A stretch of DNA of 64,000 nt from Nakamurella silvestris (GTDB lineage: Bacteria; Actinomycetota; Actinomycetes; Mycobacteriales; Nakamurellaceae). Under the pieces are notes generated by a model. The model was not told where the DNA came from and did no database searches. It saw only the letters and a program-made list of their open reading frames with translations. Made by a program: the position numbers and the translations under genes. Shown here piece by piece: positions 53,203 to 62,725 of this stretch. Position 1 is the stretch's first letter. Every line of letters starts with the position of its first letter. The DNA lies in assembly GCA_003576535.1 (NCBI GenBank), contig QXCQ01000206.1, positions 39,207-103,206 on the forward strand, read 5' to 3'.

Positions 53203-56200
53203 GGACGCCTCTTTGCTGCCACACGCTGGGCGATCAATGCCTGGTTCGCCCGCGCCAGTTCCATAACCCTGTCAGCGACGGCGGCCTGCTCAACAAAGGG
53301 AAACAGGTCACGGTCATCGAGGGTATGGGTGATCTGCTTACGCAGCACGTCCTGGGCATGAGGGTTATGCCAGAAGCGGACCAGACCAGCGTGATCCGCA
53401 ATCTCGACAACGATCTCCTCGGCCAGGTGCACGATGTCGACGCGAACCTCGTCAGGCAGGGTCGCGTCCGTGGCAAACTCACCTTCCAGCAGGCCGTAGA
53501 AGCGGGCTACCAGCGGATCCTCGTGGGCGCGATCCGCGCCACCGGACTGATCGGTGGCGTCGCCGAGCAGCACCTCCAGGGCCAGACTGAGCTGTTCCCA
53601 CTTGCCCGTGAGTGTCTTGAGGATTTCGTCGAGGCGTTCGGAGAGCTTGGTGTAGCGGGCCGGGTCCTCGTCGAAGTTCTTGCGGATGTGAAACCGCAGA
53701 GCATGTTCCATCTCCGAAGCCTTGGCTTTGTCCGAGGTGAGGCCCTTTACCTTGGCGAGGAAGTCCGGCGCGGTAATCGAGACGGGTGGGATCTTAGTGG
53801 CGATGTCGAGTGAGGTGACGTGCTCATCGATGAGAGCTCGCACCTTCTCCCCATACAGCGACGGGTCGAAGTCGCCCAGGCCGTCATCGCGGTAGCGGCG
53901 ACGTGCCACCTTCTGGATGATGCCGAGACGCTTAGCGTCGCCCACGAACGGAAGCCCCTCAGGGCGCGGCAAGACGGTGTCCAGCGTGGTCAAGAACTGC
54001 TTGAGCAGCACGCCGAAGCGAGCGCGAAGTGCCTCGTCGGAGAGGACATCGACGCAGTCCTCGATGTCCTCGTCGGTGTCGAAGGTGTCGATGCCTGCCT
54101 GCGCGAACACAGCCACTGTCCTAGCATGACGGTCACGCAGCTTGGGGACCTCGTCGGTGATCGAGGCCAATGCTCCAATCGCATCCTCAGCGTCTTCCGG
54201 CGCGTAGGCCTGGAGCGCCTTCTGCAAATGAGCACCGACGCCGAAGTAGTCGACTAGGAATCCCGCTGCCTTACCCTTTGCTGTGCGGTTGACCCGGGCG
54301 ATGGCCTGCAGCAGCTCGGCGTCCTGGATGAAGCGGTCGAGATACAGCACCTGCTCAACGGGCGCGTCGAACCCGGTCAGCAGCATGGTGCGGACCAGCA
54401 GGAAAGCCACCGGACTGGCTTGTTCCCCGGTTGGGCCGAGCGACTTCTTGAAGTCCGCAATAACGGCGTCCTGGCGGGTCTTGTCGGTCCACTGAGCCCA
54501 GGTGGGATCGTCGTTATTGCTGCCGGAGATGACCGGCACGAAGTCCAGGATGCGGATCAGTTCGACGTGCGGCAGGGCCCGGATCAGGACCTGCTTGCGG
54601 CGGTCGAGTTCATCAATGTTGAGGCTGCCGTCGGCTGCGCCGCTGACGAGATGCTCGGGCAGGGCCTCGATTTGGGCGACGAGGACGTCGCGGGCGACCA
54701 GTAACGCGTCGCGGTAGCGAACCGTCGCCAGGCGGCTGGTGGCGGATAACTGTGCTTTGAATCCGCCTGGCAGCACGGTCGAGACGTAGTGCCAGAGCAT
54801 TGACTTCGCCTTGGCGGCAATGAGCTTCGGGGCTTCGAGGACCGCACCGGTGGTGGCGTAGCGGGCCTTGAGCTTCTCGACCTCCTCCGCGGTGTGTTCG
54901 GTGAACATGTCCTCGAACAGCTCGTCGAGGTCGCTGCCACCGGCCACGGCGCCCTTGGCGGTGCGGCCTTCGTAGAAGATCGGGACGACCGCGCCGTCGT
55001 CCTCTGCCTGACGGATCGTGTACTTGTCGATGAACGTGCCGAAGATGGCGTCGGTGCGCTTCTTGCCCTCCCGCATAATCGGGGTGCCCGTGAAGCCGAT
55101 CTTTGCCGCGTTCGGCAGAGCGGCCATCAGGTTGGCGTGCAGGGTCGAGGTTTGGGAGCGATGGGCCTCGTCGACCAGGATCACGACGTTCTCGTCGGTG
55201 TTGAGGACGCCGAGCACCTCGTTCTTCTCGTCACCCGCCATCCGCGTCTCGCCCGCACCCGAGGCGTCGGAGTCTCGGTACTTCTGAATCATGGCGAAGA
55301 CCAGGGCCGGGCCCTTCTCGGCCAGGATCGTCTTGAGTCTGCTGGTGCGGCGGGCTCGCTGAACGCCCTCACCGGAGAGCCTCGCCGTCTCCGACAGCTG
55401 CTTCTCAAGATCGGTCCGATCCGTGACGACCACGACCTTGAAGGCTCGTAGCACTACATCCGAGCGCATCGCCCGGACGAGGAACACCATCGTGAGCGAC
55501 TTGCCCGAGCCCTGGGTGTGCCAGATTAGACCGCCTCGGCGGTCGCTCTCACCATCGACAGCGCGAGTCTTGCCGGTCTGTAGCCGCTGCAGCGCCCGGC
55601 CCACCGCGCGGTACTGCTGGTAGCGGGCAACGAGCTTGATCCGCCGGCCGTTCACCTCGGTGAACAGCGTGAAGTGCCGGACAATGTCTAGCAGATTGGC
55701 CGGGGTCAGCATGCCGGCCACGAGCAGTTCCTGCCCCGTCAGATCAGCCGGTGGCTTCGCGAGATGCGCGCCTAGTTCGTCGCGCGAGAGCGGAGCTGCG
55801 TCCTTCCACTCTAAGTAGTGCTCCGGACCAGAGGTGAAGGTGCCGACGCGCGCCTTGTCGTCGTAGGTCGAGACGACGAATTGATTGGTCCAGAACAGCT
55901 GCTCGTTACCTTCAGGTGCACCGAGGCCACGCTGATTGGCGTACCGACGCAGCTGGTTGATGCCCTCCGCCATCGGGTCGGTGACGTACGGGCTCTTGCA
56001 TTCGATTACTACTAGCGGGATGCCATTCACGAACAGCACCACATCCGGAGCGACGAATTTCTTCGCCTGCCCACCAGGCTCATCCACCCTGAACTGGTTG
56101 ATCGCGAGGAAGTCGTTGCACTCCGGGTTCTCGAAGTCTATGAAGCGGATCCGCTGCGACCGGCCCTGATCCCACTCTGGAAGCCCCGATACAGACACGC

Positions 56201-56501
56201 CCTCAAGCAGGCGCTCAGTCATCCGCTCGTTGAGTTCGATGAGCTTGCCCACCTCAGATCGCGTCAGCGATGAAACTGCTTCCGAGAGACGGGAATCGTC
56301 AAGCCATGCTGCACCACCCGGACCAGGATTGATCTTGAGCAGAGCCACCCGAAGACGGTCCTCGAGGATCGAGCCACGGAACGACTCGCGCTCCGTGACA
56401 GACGGATCTGACTTCGAGCCCTCGATAACCGACCAGCCAATACCCGAAAGCTGACCTAGTAACGGCTTCTCGACATTGGTGTACTCAGGGCCGGCAATCA
56501 C
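53199..56501 (-). CDS. hsdR: Type I restriction enzyme R subunit (HsdR)
   Basis: 1100 residues, a usual length. The N-terminal nuclease core is at ~165-190 (VAPDVVLFVNGIPLVVIECKSP, D...ExK). SF2 motor: Walker A HTQGSGKS near ~330, DEAH in ILVDEAHRSQ near ~443, motif III GFTGTPI, and motif VI QAIARVNRTAKGK near ~740. A C-terminal helical domain binds the methylase. It translocates DNA and cuts unmodified DNA far from the site. The GTG start overlaps the hsdS stop as GTGA. All key residues appear intact. Confidence 0.93.
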   Translation of the reverse strand: MIAGPEYTNVEKPLLGQLSGIGWSVIEGSKSDPSVTERESFRGSILEDRLRVALLKINPGPGGAAWLDDSRLSEAVSSLTRSEVGKLIELNERMTERLLEGVSVSGLPEWDQGRSQRIRFIDFENPECNDFLAINQFRVDEPGGQAKKFVAPDVVLFVNGIPLVVIECKSPYVTDPMAEGINQLRRYANQRGLGAPEGNEQLFWTNQFVVSTYDDKARVGTFTSGPEHYLEWKDAAPLSRDELGAHLAKPPADLTGQELLVAGMLTPANLLDIVRHFTLFTEVNGRRIKLVARYQQYRAVGRALQRLQTGKTRAVDGESDRRGGLIWHTQGSGKSLTMVFLVRAMRSDVVLRAFKVVVVTDRTDLEKQLSETARLSGEGVQRARRTSRLKTILAEKGPALVFAMIQKYRDSDASGAGETRMAGDEKNEVLGVLNTDENVVILVDEAHRSQTSTLHANLMAALPNAAKIGFTGTPIMREGKKRTDAIFGTFIDKYTIRQAEDDGAVVPIFYEGRTAKGAVAGGSDLDELFEDMFTEHTAEEVEKLKARYATTGAVLEAPKLIAAKAKSMLWHYVSTVLPGGFKAQLSATSRLATVRYRDALLVARDVLVAQIEALPEHLVSGAADGSLNIDELDRRKQVLIRALPHVELIRILDFVPVISGSNNDDPTWAQWTDKTRQDAVIADFKKSLGPTGEQASPVAFLLVRTMLLTGFDAPVEQVLYLDRFIQDAELLQAIARVNRTAKGKAAGFLVDYFGVGAHLQKALQAYAPEDAEDAIGALASITDEVPKLRDRHARTVAVFAQAGIDTFDTDEDIEDCVDVLSDEALRARFGVLLKQFLTTLDTVLPRPEGLPFVGDAKRLGIIQKVARRRYRDDGLGDFDPSLYGEKVRALIDEHVTSLDIATKIPPVSITAPDFLAKVKGLTSDKAKASEMEHALRFHIRKNFDEDPARYTKLSERLDEILKTLTGKWEQLSLALEVLLGDATDQSGGADRAHEDPLVARFYGLLEGEFATDATLPDEVRVDIVHLAEEIVVEIADHAGLVRFWHNPHAQDVLRKQITHTLDDRDLFPFVEQAAVADRVMELARANQALIAQRVAAKRRP

Positions 56502-57676
56502 GATCTGCCCTCCTTTCGGAGGCGGACGTCACCTGCGAGCAGGTCCTTAGCAAGCCCTAGTCGTTCTGACTGCAACTTCCTGAGAGTTAACTCATCCGAT
56601 GAAATGACATCGTCGAACTTCTTCATACTGGCTACGATCCGGGTTTGAGCTGCCATATCAGGAACAGGAATCTCGAACCGCTTGAGGACATGGATCGAGA
56701 CCTCGGCCCTCGTAGTTCCGACTACTACTAGATCTAGTCTTCTCTGTGCCATCTCGCTAAGGAAGTACTGACATACGAAGTGCGGGTCAAGTACCGAAGA
56801 TAGTCGAAGCCGCGCAATCTCCCTACTAATATTGCCCTGGTAGTGATTAGGGACCACACCAACCCGTCCGATAGTGCCCTTGATAGATAGTAGGAGATCC
56901 CCCGGAGCCACACGGCTACGACGGTAACGTCGATCGACGAAGGACGAAGTTCGATGCAAACCTGTTTCAAAGTCACCCTGCAAATCGCGGATGGATAGCA
57001 CCGGGACCCCACTCGGATCATACGAGCCTGACTGAACGATTCCGTAACAGATATCTTCAGCACAAAGGTCGACTAGCGGTCTTGTCACGCCTGAAGAAAC
57101 CTCATCCACCAACTTAGCAAGTACTCCGTTGCGCATTGCTTTCAGTTTGTGAATTATCCTAGAAGTGCTTTCGATTTGGTCATCAAGCGCATCCAGAATC
57201 TCGGCAATCCATCGCTGTTCTTCAATGGGCGGCAACAACAGCTGCATCGACGATAAAGACTTCTTATTTAGAGTCGCGCCCTTGATCGCCACGTCCGTAA
57301 TCACCGACCGAGCGGAACTTGGCAAGACGTGCAGAAGATAACGTCGGTCTACTTGGTTGGGATCAGCAAAGAAGGCAGCGATTGCTTCATTGGTATACAA
57401 GTCGCGACCAGCCACCGAAGTACGTCCGATGGTCAGCTTAAAACTCATGAGGGGTGTTCCAGCCGGGACCAACTTGACGTTGCTCGACCTCACCCCGAGG
57501 TCTGAGATGTATTCCGCTGTCTCTGCGACCTCGTGGGCATGGAGATCTGCGATCGAGGCCCACGCATGACCGTTCTCTGGATCGGACCAGAATCTCGGCT
57601 GCTCGCGAGCCGGCGTTCCTCCAATCTCGATCCTCGCAACCGATGAGGCGGATACTGACCGCCAACCATCACTCAT
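56498..57676 (-). CDS. hsdS: Type I restriction specificity subunit (HsdS)
   Basis: 392 residues. Two target-recognition domains, each with a conserved end: [16 protein letters not shown]...[21 protein letters not shown] in the first half, and [21 protein letters not shown]...[18 protein letters not shown] in the second. Each half is followed by a helical spacer. The two domains specify the two halves of a bipartite recognition sequence, which cannot be read from the protein. The sequence is clearly AT-richer than its neighbours, as usual for exchanged specificity genes. ATG 57676 overlaps the hsdM stop. Confidence 0.92.
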   Translation of the reverse strand: MSDGWRSVSASSVARIEIGGTPAREQPRFWSDPENGHAWASIADLHAHEVAETAEYISDLGVRSSNVKLVPAGTPLMSFKLTIGRTSVAGRDLYTNEAIAAFFADPNQVDRRYLLHVLPSSARSVITDVAIKGATLNKKSLSSMQLLLPPIEEQRWIAEILDALDDQIESTSRIIHKLKAMRNGVLAKLVDEVSSGVTRPLVDLCAEDICYGIVQSGSYDPSGVPVLSIRDLQGDFETGLHRTSSFVDRRYRRSRVAPGDLLLSIKGTIGRVGVVPNHYQGNISREIARLRLSSVLDPHFVCQYFLSEMAQRRLDLVVVGTTRAEVSIHVLKRFEIPVPDMAAQTRIVASMKKFDDVISSDELTLRKLQSERLGLAKDLLAGDVRLRKEGRS

Positions 57677-60074
57677 AGCCAAGCTCCGCAAGGAACCCAG
57701 CTAGCTTCGCCGCCGCGGCGTCCCGTTCGGCTTCGAGTGTCGAGAGCGGAGTCTGGTATTTGTCCCACCACATCTCGAAGGCGTCGATCACGGCGCGGCG
57801 GTGCCGGGTGATCCTGTCGCGTGCCTCGACCAACAGATCATGTTCCATCGCACCGAGCACGATCTGGCGAGCTGATGAATCACCAAGGGCCTCGCGGGCA
57901 TCATTGAGCCGCTGAGCAAACGCCGCCTTCTCAGCCTTGAGCTGCTTCTTGGTGGCGGTCAGCTTGGTCTTGAGCTTCTTGATCTCTTCGGACGAGACAG
58001 TCGCCTCACTCGGCTCAGCGTCCTCCTCGTCCTCCTCAGAGGCGATTGCCGCCTTGATCGTGGAGTCGAGCTCTGCAACCTCGGCTTCAACCGCGGCGAG
58101 CTGATCGAGGTACTCGGGCAGCAACGCACGGGCGATCTTGTGGTCGAGCGGGTCGACCTGGGCCTTCTCCTCGTCGAGGGCATCGATAACCGTGACAACC
58201 CACGCCTCGATCAAACCGCGGTAGCCGATCGTAGCCAAGGCCTTCAGATCCGGAAGGCTGACACCCCACCAAGAGGCGATGACGCCGCTGATCGCGAAGT
58301 GATCCAGCAGCGGTATCGCTTCCAGGGCACCGCGGAACGTCTCGACAAACTCTTTGCGCAGCTCAACAAGGTCGGCGGTTGACTGCAGCTTGTCGAAGCT
58401 GCAGGCCTCGGCCTTCCACCACAGTCCGATCGCGGCGGTTACCGTTGCCTCGGCCGCGACCACGCCGGCATCCGCCTCGATCATGCGGCGCAGATCGCGC
58501 CGGTCCGTGACGGCATCGGCGAACTGCAAATAGCCCTCATCCTTCGGGATGAGGAGGTGTGCAGGCTTCATTCCGTGCGCGGCGAACAAGTCGGCCTTGG
58601 CCTCGACCTCGCGGATGGGGATGCCACCGTGCAGGTGCGCCCGAACGTCTTGCGGCTCAGGGTCTGGGGTGGTGTCGACGTAGCGGCGGATGTTGAGGTT
58701 GTCGTCGTTCTCGGCCAACTCTTCCCGAGTAACGACATGGGCGAAGGCGGGCACGTCGCCGAAGGTTCGGTAGGCGGAGACGATCTTCTCGATGTGCTCG
58801 GGCTCTAGATAGTTCTGCGCCCGGCCTTCGCGGTAGTCGCGGTCGGCGTTGATGAAGAGCACCTTGCCCTTGCGCTCCGCGGGCTTGGACCCGAGCGAGC
58901 GCAGCACGAGGATGCAGGCTGGGATGCCGGTGCCATAGAAGAGCTGAGGTCCGAGCCCGATGACCGCTTCGATCAGGTCGTCGTCCAGGAGGCCGGTGCG
59001 GATGCGACCCTCGTCCCCGCCGCGGAAAAGCACACCGTGGGGCATGACGGTGGTGACCATGCCACCTGCACGGGTGACGCCCAGCATGTGCTGGACGAAC
59101 ATCAGGTCGGCCTTCTTGCCCTTCTCCGGGGTGTAGCCGTAGCGGAACCGCTCCGGGAACGGGATGGCATCGGCGGAGTAGTTCATGGAGAACGGTGGGT
59201 TGGTGATCACGCGATCGAAACGCTGCAGCTCGCCACCGGTGATGTGGGCCGGGTCTTCGAGAGTGCCGTCGTCGTTGTTGCGGAGGTCGGCGTCAGGTAT
59301 GCCGTGCAACAGCATGTTCATCTTGGAGATGGCCCAGACGCTGCCGTCCTTTTCCTGTCCGGCCAACGCGAGGTTGCGGCCGTCGCCACCGGACTCCTCG
59401 ACGTACTCCTTGGACAGGATCAACATGCCGCCCGAGCCGGTGCACGGGTCGTAGACGCTCATGCCAGGACGCGGGTCAGCGATCTGCACCATCAGACGAA
59501 CAACGTCACGAGGCGTGTAGAACTCGCCGCCCTTTTTGCCGGCAGAGTCCGCGAAGTCGCGGATCAGGTACTCGTAGGCCGCGCCGAGCAGGTCCGGGAA
59601 CTCGAAGTCCTTCTGTCGAAGCGGGACCTTGTTGAAGTGCATGATCAGCTCACGCAGCTTCTTGTCCGACATCGACGACTGGCCGATCTTGCGGTTGAAG
59701 TCGATGTGCTGCAGCACCCCGTCAAGCGACCGGTTGCTGTGCTCCAAGTCTTCCAGCGCCTTGTTGAGGCCGCTGCCGACCGTCTTGTGGAGATGGTCGC
59801 GGATCTGCTCCCACCGGGCGCGCTGCGGGACGTAGAACGTGTCGTAGAAGGTTGGCGCTTCGGCTCGCTGCTCGGCTTCCGCCTGCGAGCGGCCACGAGC
59901 CAACTGGTCAGCGATCACCTGCCGCTGCTCCGCCTCGAACTGATCCGAGGCGTACTTCAGGAACAGCATCCCGAAGATGTACTCCTTGTAGGCCGAGGCC
60001 TCCATCGAGCCACGCAGGACATCGGCGGCGGCGAAGAGGTGCCGTTCGAGCTGAGGTAACGTCAGCCGCGCCAT
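57669..60074 (-). CDS. hsdM: Type I DNA adenine methyltransferase subunit (HsdM), extended
   Basis: 801 residues, against about 500-550 for many HsdM proteins. An N-terminal helical domain ([17 protein letters not shown]) is followed by [21 protein letters not shown]-binding motif I is [10 protein letters not shown] and catalytic motif IV is NPPFSMNY, both before residue ~310. The extra C-terminal ~280 residues include a charged coiled coil (~690-745). It methylates adenine in the hsdS-specified site and protects host DNA. First gene of the defence operon; its promoter must lie in 60075-60860. Confidence 0.93.
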   Translation of the reverse strand: MARLTLPQLERHLFAAADVLRGSMEASAYKEYIFGMLFLKYASDQFEAEQRQVIADQLARGRSQAEAEQRAEAPTFYDTFYVPQRARWEQIRDHLHKTVGSGLNKALEDLEHSNRSLDGVLQHIDFNRKIGQSSMSDKKLRELIMHFNKVPLRQKDFEFPDLLGAAYEYLIRDFADSAGKKGGEFYTPRDVVRLMVQIADPRPGMSVYDPCTGSGGMLILSKEYVEESGGDGRNLALAGQEKDGSVWAISKMNMLLHGIPDADLRNNDDGTLEDPAHITGGELQRFDRVITNPPFSMNYSADAIPFPERFRYGYTPEKGKKADLMFVQHMLGVTRAGGMVTTVMPHGVLFRGGDEGRIRTGLLDDDLIEAVIGLGPQLFYGTGIPACILVLRSLGSKPAERKGKVLFINADRDYREGRAQNYLEPEHIEKIVSAYRTFGDVPAFAHVVTREELAENDDNLNIRRYVDTTPDPEPQDVRAHLHGGIPIREVEAKADLFAAHGMKPAHLLIPKDEGYLQFADAVTDRRDLRRMIEADAGVVAAEATVTAAIGLWWKAEACSFDKLQSTADLVELRKEFVETFRGALEAIPLLDHFAISGVIASWWGVSLPDLKALATIGYRGLIEAWVVTVIDALDEEKAQVDPLDHKIARALLPEYLDQLAAVEAEVAELDSTIKAAIASEEDEEDAEPSEATVSSEEIKKLKTKLTATKKQLKAEKAAFAQRLNDAREALGDSSARQIVLGAMEHDLLVEARDRITRHRRAVIDAFEMWWDKYQTPLSTLEAERDAAAAKLAGFLAELGYE

Positions 60075-60863
60075 CAGCGCGTACCTCCGCGACTGGTCGA
60101 GTCAGCGAGCTCGTTCACGCGCATGCAAGCCATCCGTTCTGTCCTACTTCGTCACCTCCCCGTCGGCATGCCGGGGTCGGGGCTGTCATACGTCTCACTC
60201 TAGGAGTACCCACCGACAGTGGCCCCCGGGACCCGCCGTAGGAGCGAGCATCAAGCTCGACTTCGCCGGCGCCACGGCGAAGCAGTGCGCAGGGCGCACC
60301 GTAGAGGCTGGCGTTGGTTTGTAAGCGGGTTTGATGCATAGATGAGTTCTTGGGTGACGAATCGTCCGCCAATCATGAAATAGCTGATGGCGACGACACG
60401 CCACGTCGCGCCCTGCCGTCCCACCACACGGGATTCTGGGCTCAGGGCGCTGTCTCCATTATGTCGGAAACGACTGCGATCGGATGCCGTGGAATTGACA
60501 ACGCTTCGTGTCTAGCCAGCGCAGGGCGGCACCCTGCGTGCTGCAGCCAAGCATGCGCGGGTGCCGTATTGCGTCGCCAACATCGCCTTCGGGTCACCGG
60601 CCCGAAGAATACAAATTTGCAGCGATAGCATGAGTGTTATCCGGTCAATATTGACCTTGCTGTACGCCGTGGCGTCGCATTCGACTACTCCAGGCGAGAG
60701 GTTGAACGACCCTGGCACCGAGAGGAAATGTCAAGATACACAAGTTATCGCTGCGGAACCAATAGTGCCTGAATTAAGACCTAGATGTGAAAAGCTCCGA
60801 GGTTCAATACTTGCGAGTCGGGATAGGCTAATTCTGCTATCAATGTTATATTGAAATTCTGAG
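60075..60863. other. Intergenic region upstream of hsdM, AT-richer to the right
   Basis: 789 bp separate hsdM from the divergent prepilin-like gene. The part 60600-60860 is clearly AT-richer than the genome. The small frames here (for example 60561-60854) have neither ribosome binding site nor recognisable sequence. It may hold remnants of transferred DNA and the operon promoter. Confidence 0.5.
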
Positions 60864-62158
60864 ATGCAAACAGACTCCCCTCGATATATGCATGGATTCG
60901 CGTTGCCGACGATACTTATCGCTTCGGTTGTCATGTTCGTGGTCCTCACCTCGGCGATGGCTCTGCTTTCTTCCACCATCTCGGCGCTCAACGAGAAGTA
61001 CTACAACCAGGTAGCGAGCGAAGCCGCCCAGTCAGGCATCGCCATGGCAGAGATGTGCCTGCGTCAGTCCAGCTACCAGCCTGCTTGGACCGATACGAAG
61101 CCCCTCCGGCCAAACACCGACTGCAACGGCGACCTTGTCAGCGGACGGGACTCAACGGTCATGAGCACCACCACTATTCGCACGACGTTCGCCGTGCCGC
61201 GGCCCGAAGTCGACAGCAACGCGTCACTACATGTTTCAGTCACCGGGAAGACCGAGCTGCTCCGCACCACCAATCAAGCAGTCTGGCGGATGTACACACA
61301 GACCGCCGCTGAAACCAGCCGGTATCTCGACTCGCCGCAGATCGCAGGCGGGGCCGGCTGGAAAGACAGCGGCCACAACGGCTACATGCTTGCGAGTAAC
61401 GGGACGCTCTATGGGTGGGGAGACAATACGAGCAGCCAGCTTGGGGACTCCACTCTCGGCACGACCGTGACATCACCGGTGACGATCACTCCGCCTGCTG
61501 GCGTGACACTGGTCAAGCGAGTGTTCAACTCAGGCCAGGGCGCCAGCATTCTCTGCATCATCGGGACTGATCAGAGCCAAGGCGACCAGGCGTATTGCCG
61601 CGGAATGAGTGGCTTCTTCGACGCGACCGCGGGCTGGCTGAGAGTCGGCCTGGCTGGATCCCTTACGGCGCTCGATATGGTCGTCAACGGCTACGGCGCC
61701 GACAGCATCTGCGTTCTTGCCTCGAACCAGCAGGCGTACTGCGCTGGCAGCAACGACAGCGGCTACCTCGGCAACGGCGCCACGAGCGGCGCAGCCGTCC
61801 CGATAAGCGCACCGACCCGGTTCCGGCTCGACCTGGCTAACCCCGGACCGGTATCGGGCTCGGCTGGCGCACTAACTGTGAAGAAGATCTTCAGCCAGAC
61901 CGGATCACCTGTGTGATCGCCTCAGATGACCAGGCCTACTGCGCGGGGGACAACGACCTGGGCCAACTCGGTCAGGGCACGGTGAACCACAATCTTTGGG
62001 TTGGCAACTCTGTGCCGGGCCGCGCTCCGCTACCAGAGAACCCTCTGATCGCAGATGTTCGTCTCTCCTACCACAGCACCCCAGAGGGCGTTTTTTTTCA
62101 GACCCAGGCCGGTGACGTATTCATGAGCCCAACTCAACTACCCGCCGAGCGACAGACT
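60864..62158 (+). pseudogene. Frameshifted prepilin-like protein with RCC1-type repeats
   Basis: Residues 1-60 look like a class III prepilin/PilX leader: a short start with GFALPT, a hydrophobic helix, then NEKYYNQVASEAAQSGIAMAEMCL. The +5 Glu of classic pilins is absent. A linker is followed by RCC1-like repeats (LYGWGDNTSSQLGDST; ICVLASNQQAYCAGSNDSGYLGNGA). The frame stops at 61916 just where another repeat would start, and its continuation (VIASDDQAYCAGDNDLGQLGQG) is in the next frame, so one base is lost or gained near 61890-61912. The second frame has no stop before the terminator at 62170. It is therefore broken, unless this is a sequence error. The pilin-like N-terminus resembles proteins I recall from Saccharibacteria. 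Confidence 0.65.
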
Positions 62159-62169
62159 CCCAGAAACAA

Positions 62170-62203
62170 GAAGCAGGCGAGAGCATCGACTCTCGCCTGC
62201 TTC
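62170..62203 (+). terminator. Hairpin after the RCC1-like pseudogene
   Basis: A perfect 14-bp stem (GAAGCAGGCGAGAG at 62170-62183 against 62190-62203) with a 6-base loop. Confidence 0.75.
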
Positions 62204-62234
62204 CGCATGACCTTGGTTCGATTAGGAACCCTTT

Positions 62235-62310
62235 GGTGGAGCTGCGGGGATCCCCTACTGGCTCGCAGAACTCGCCAGCGGGGGCCCACTCGATTCACGG
62301 AGACATACAA
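62235..62310. repeat. 76-bp att-like direct repeat, copy 2
   Basis: Identical to the next copy and one base different from the left-edge copy at 41658. It begins with the 16-base tRNA-Ala 3' end. Confidence 0.85.
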
Positions 62311-62314
62311 AGAG

Positions 62315-62347
62315 GACCCCCAGGCCGGTACTGCTGGCCTGGGGGTC
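62315..62347 (-). terminator. Duplicated tRNA terminator hairpin
   Basis: GACCCCCAGGCC and its complement form a 12-bp stem. It is a near copy of the hairpin at 62432-62464, duplicated together with the 76-bp repeat as a ~117-bp unit. Confidence 0.7.
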
Positions 62348-62352
62348 GACTT

Positions 62353-62428
62353 GGTGGAGCTGCGGGGATCCCCTACTGGCTCGCAGAACTCGCCAGCGGG
62401 GGCCCACTCGATTCACGGAGACATACAA
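62353..62428. repeat. 76-bp att-like direct repeat, copy 3
   Basis: Adjacent to the tRNA gene. The period from copy 2 is 118 bp and to the tRNA 3' end 117 bp. Confidence 0.85.
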
Positions 62429-62431
62429 GAC

Positions 62432-62464
62432 GACCCCCAGGCCGATACCGCTGGCCTGGGGGTC
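62432..62464 (-). terminator. Terminator of tRNA-Ala(CGC)
   Basis: A 12-bp stem, GACCCCCAGGCC with its complement at 62453-62464, starts five bases beyond the tRNA 3' end on the minus strand. Confidence 0.75.
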
Positions 62465-62468
62465 GACT

Positions 62469-62544
62469 TGGTGGAGCTGCGGGGAATCGAACCCCGGACC
62501 TCTTCGATGCGAACGAAGCGCGCTACCAACTGCGCTACAGCCCC
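62469..62544 (-). tRNA. tRNA-Ala(CGC)
   Basis: 76 bases including an encoded CCA. The acceptor GGGGCTG pairs with CAGCTCC apart from one wobble. The D-arm is TAGCGCAGTTGGTAGCGC, the anticodon stem CTTCG/CGAAG encloses TTCGCAT with anticodon CGC, and the T-arm is CGGGGTTCGATTCCCCG. It reads GCG codons. Its 3' end is the attachment site of the island. Confidence 0.95.
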
Positions 62545-62725
62545 GCAAGTGGACTTCCATCCACGTGCTCAAAAAGCTTATCAGCCCCGAGAGGGTGCCT
62601 CGAACCATGCTTCGCGGCGAACACCGGACCACACCCGTCCAACGACCACAACAACGCCCATATTCACAGGTCAGAGCCCCGTCAGAACCGACAAGAAGAT
62701 CAGAAAATCGCCCCCGAAACCTCGC

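Larger units (their letters stand above)
41658..62479. mobile_element. Genomic (defence) island inserted at tRNA-Ala
   Basis: About 20.8 kb bounded by direct repeats containing the tRNA-Ala 3' end, with the intact tRNA at the right edge. The cargo is restriction-modification, Qat, helicase-nuclease and other accessory genes, some visibly less GC-rich than the flanks (for example hsdS). No integrase, recombinase catalytic domain, transposase or conjugation gene is seen, so the element is either immobile now or mobilised in trans. Confidence 0.7.

Noticed and set aside
60561-60854. Small + strand gene upstream of the prepilin-like sequence
   Set aside because: No ribosome binding site, no recognisable sequence, and it lies in the AT-rich gap where chance frames are expected.
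62353-62428. The 76-bp repeats as tRNA or tmRNA genes
   Set aside because: They share only the last 16 bases and CCA with tRNA-Ala; there is no T-arm, anticodon arm or acceptor partner.
41658-62479. Prophage
   Set aside because: No capsid, terminase, portal, tail, lysis or integrase gene is present between the repeats.
62255-62632. Protein on the minus strand across the tandem repeats and tRNA
   Set aside because: It is a translation of tRNA and repeat sequence; such frames are a known annotation artefact.
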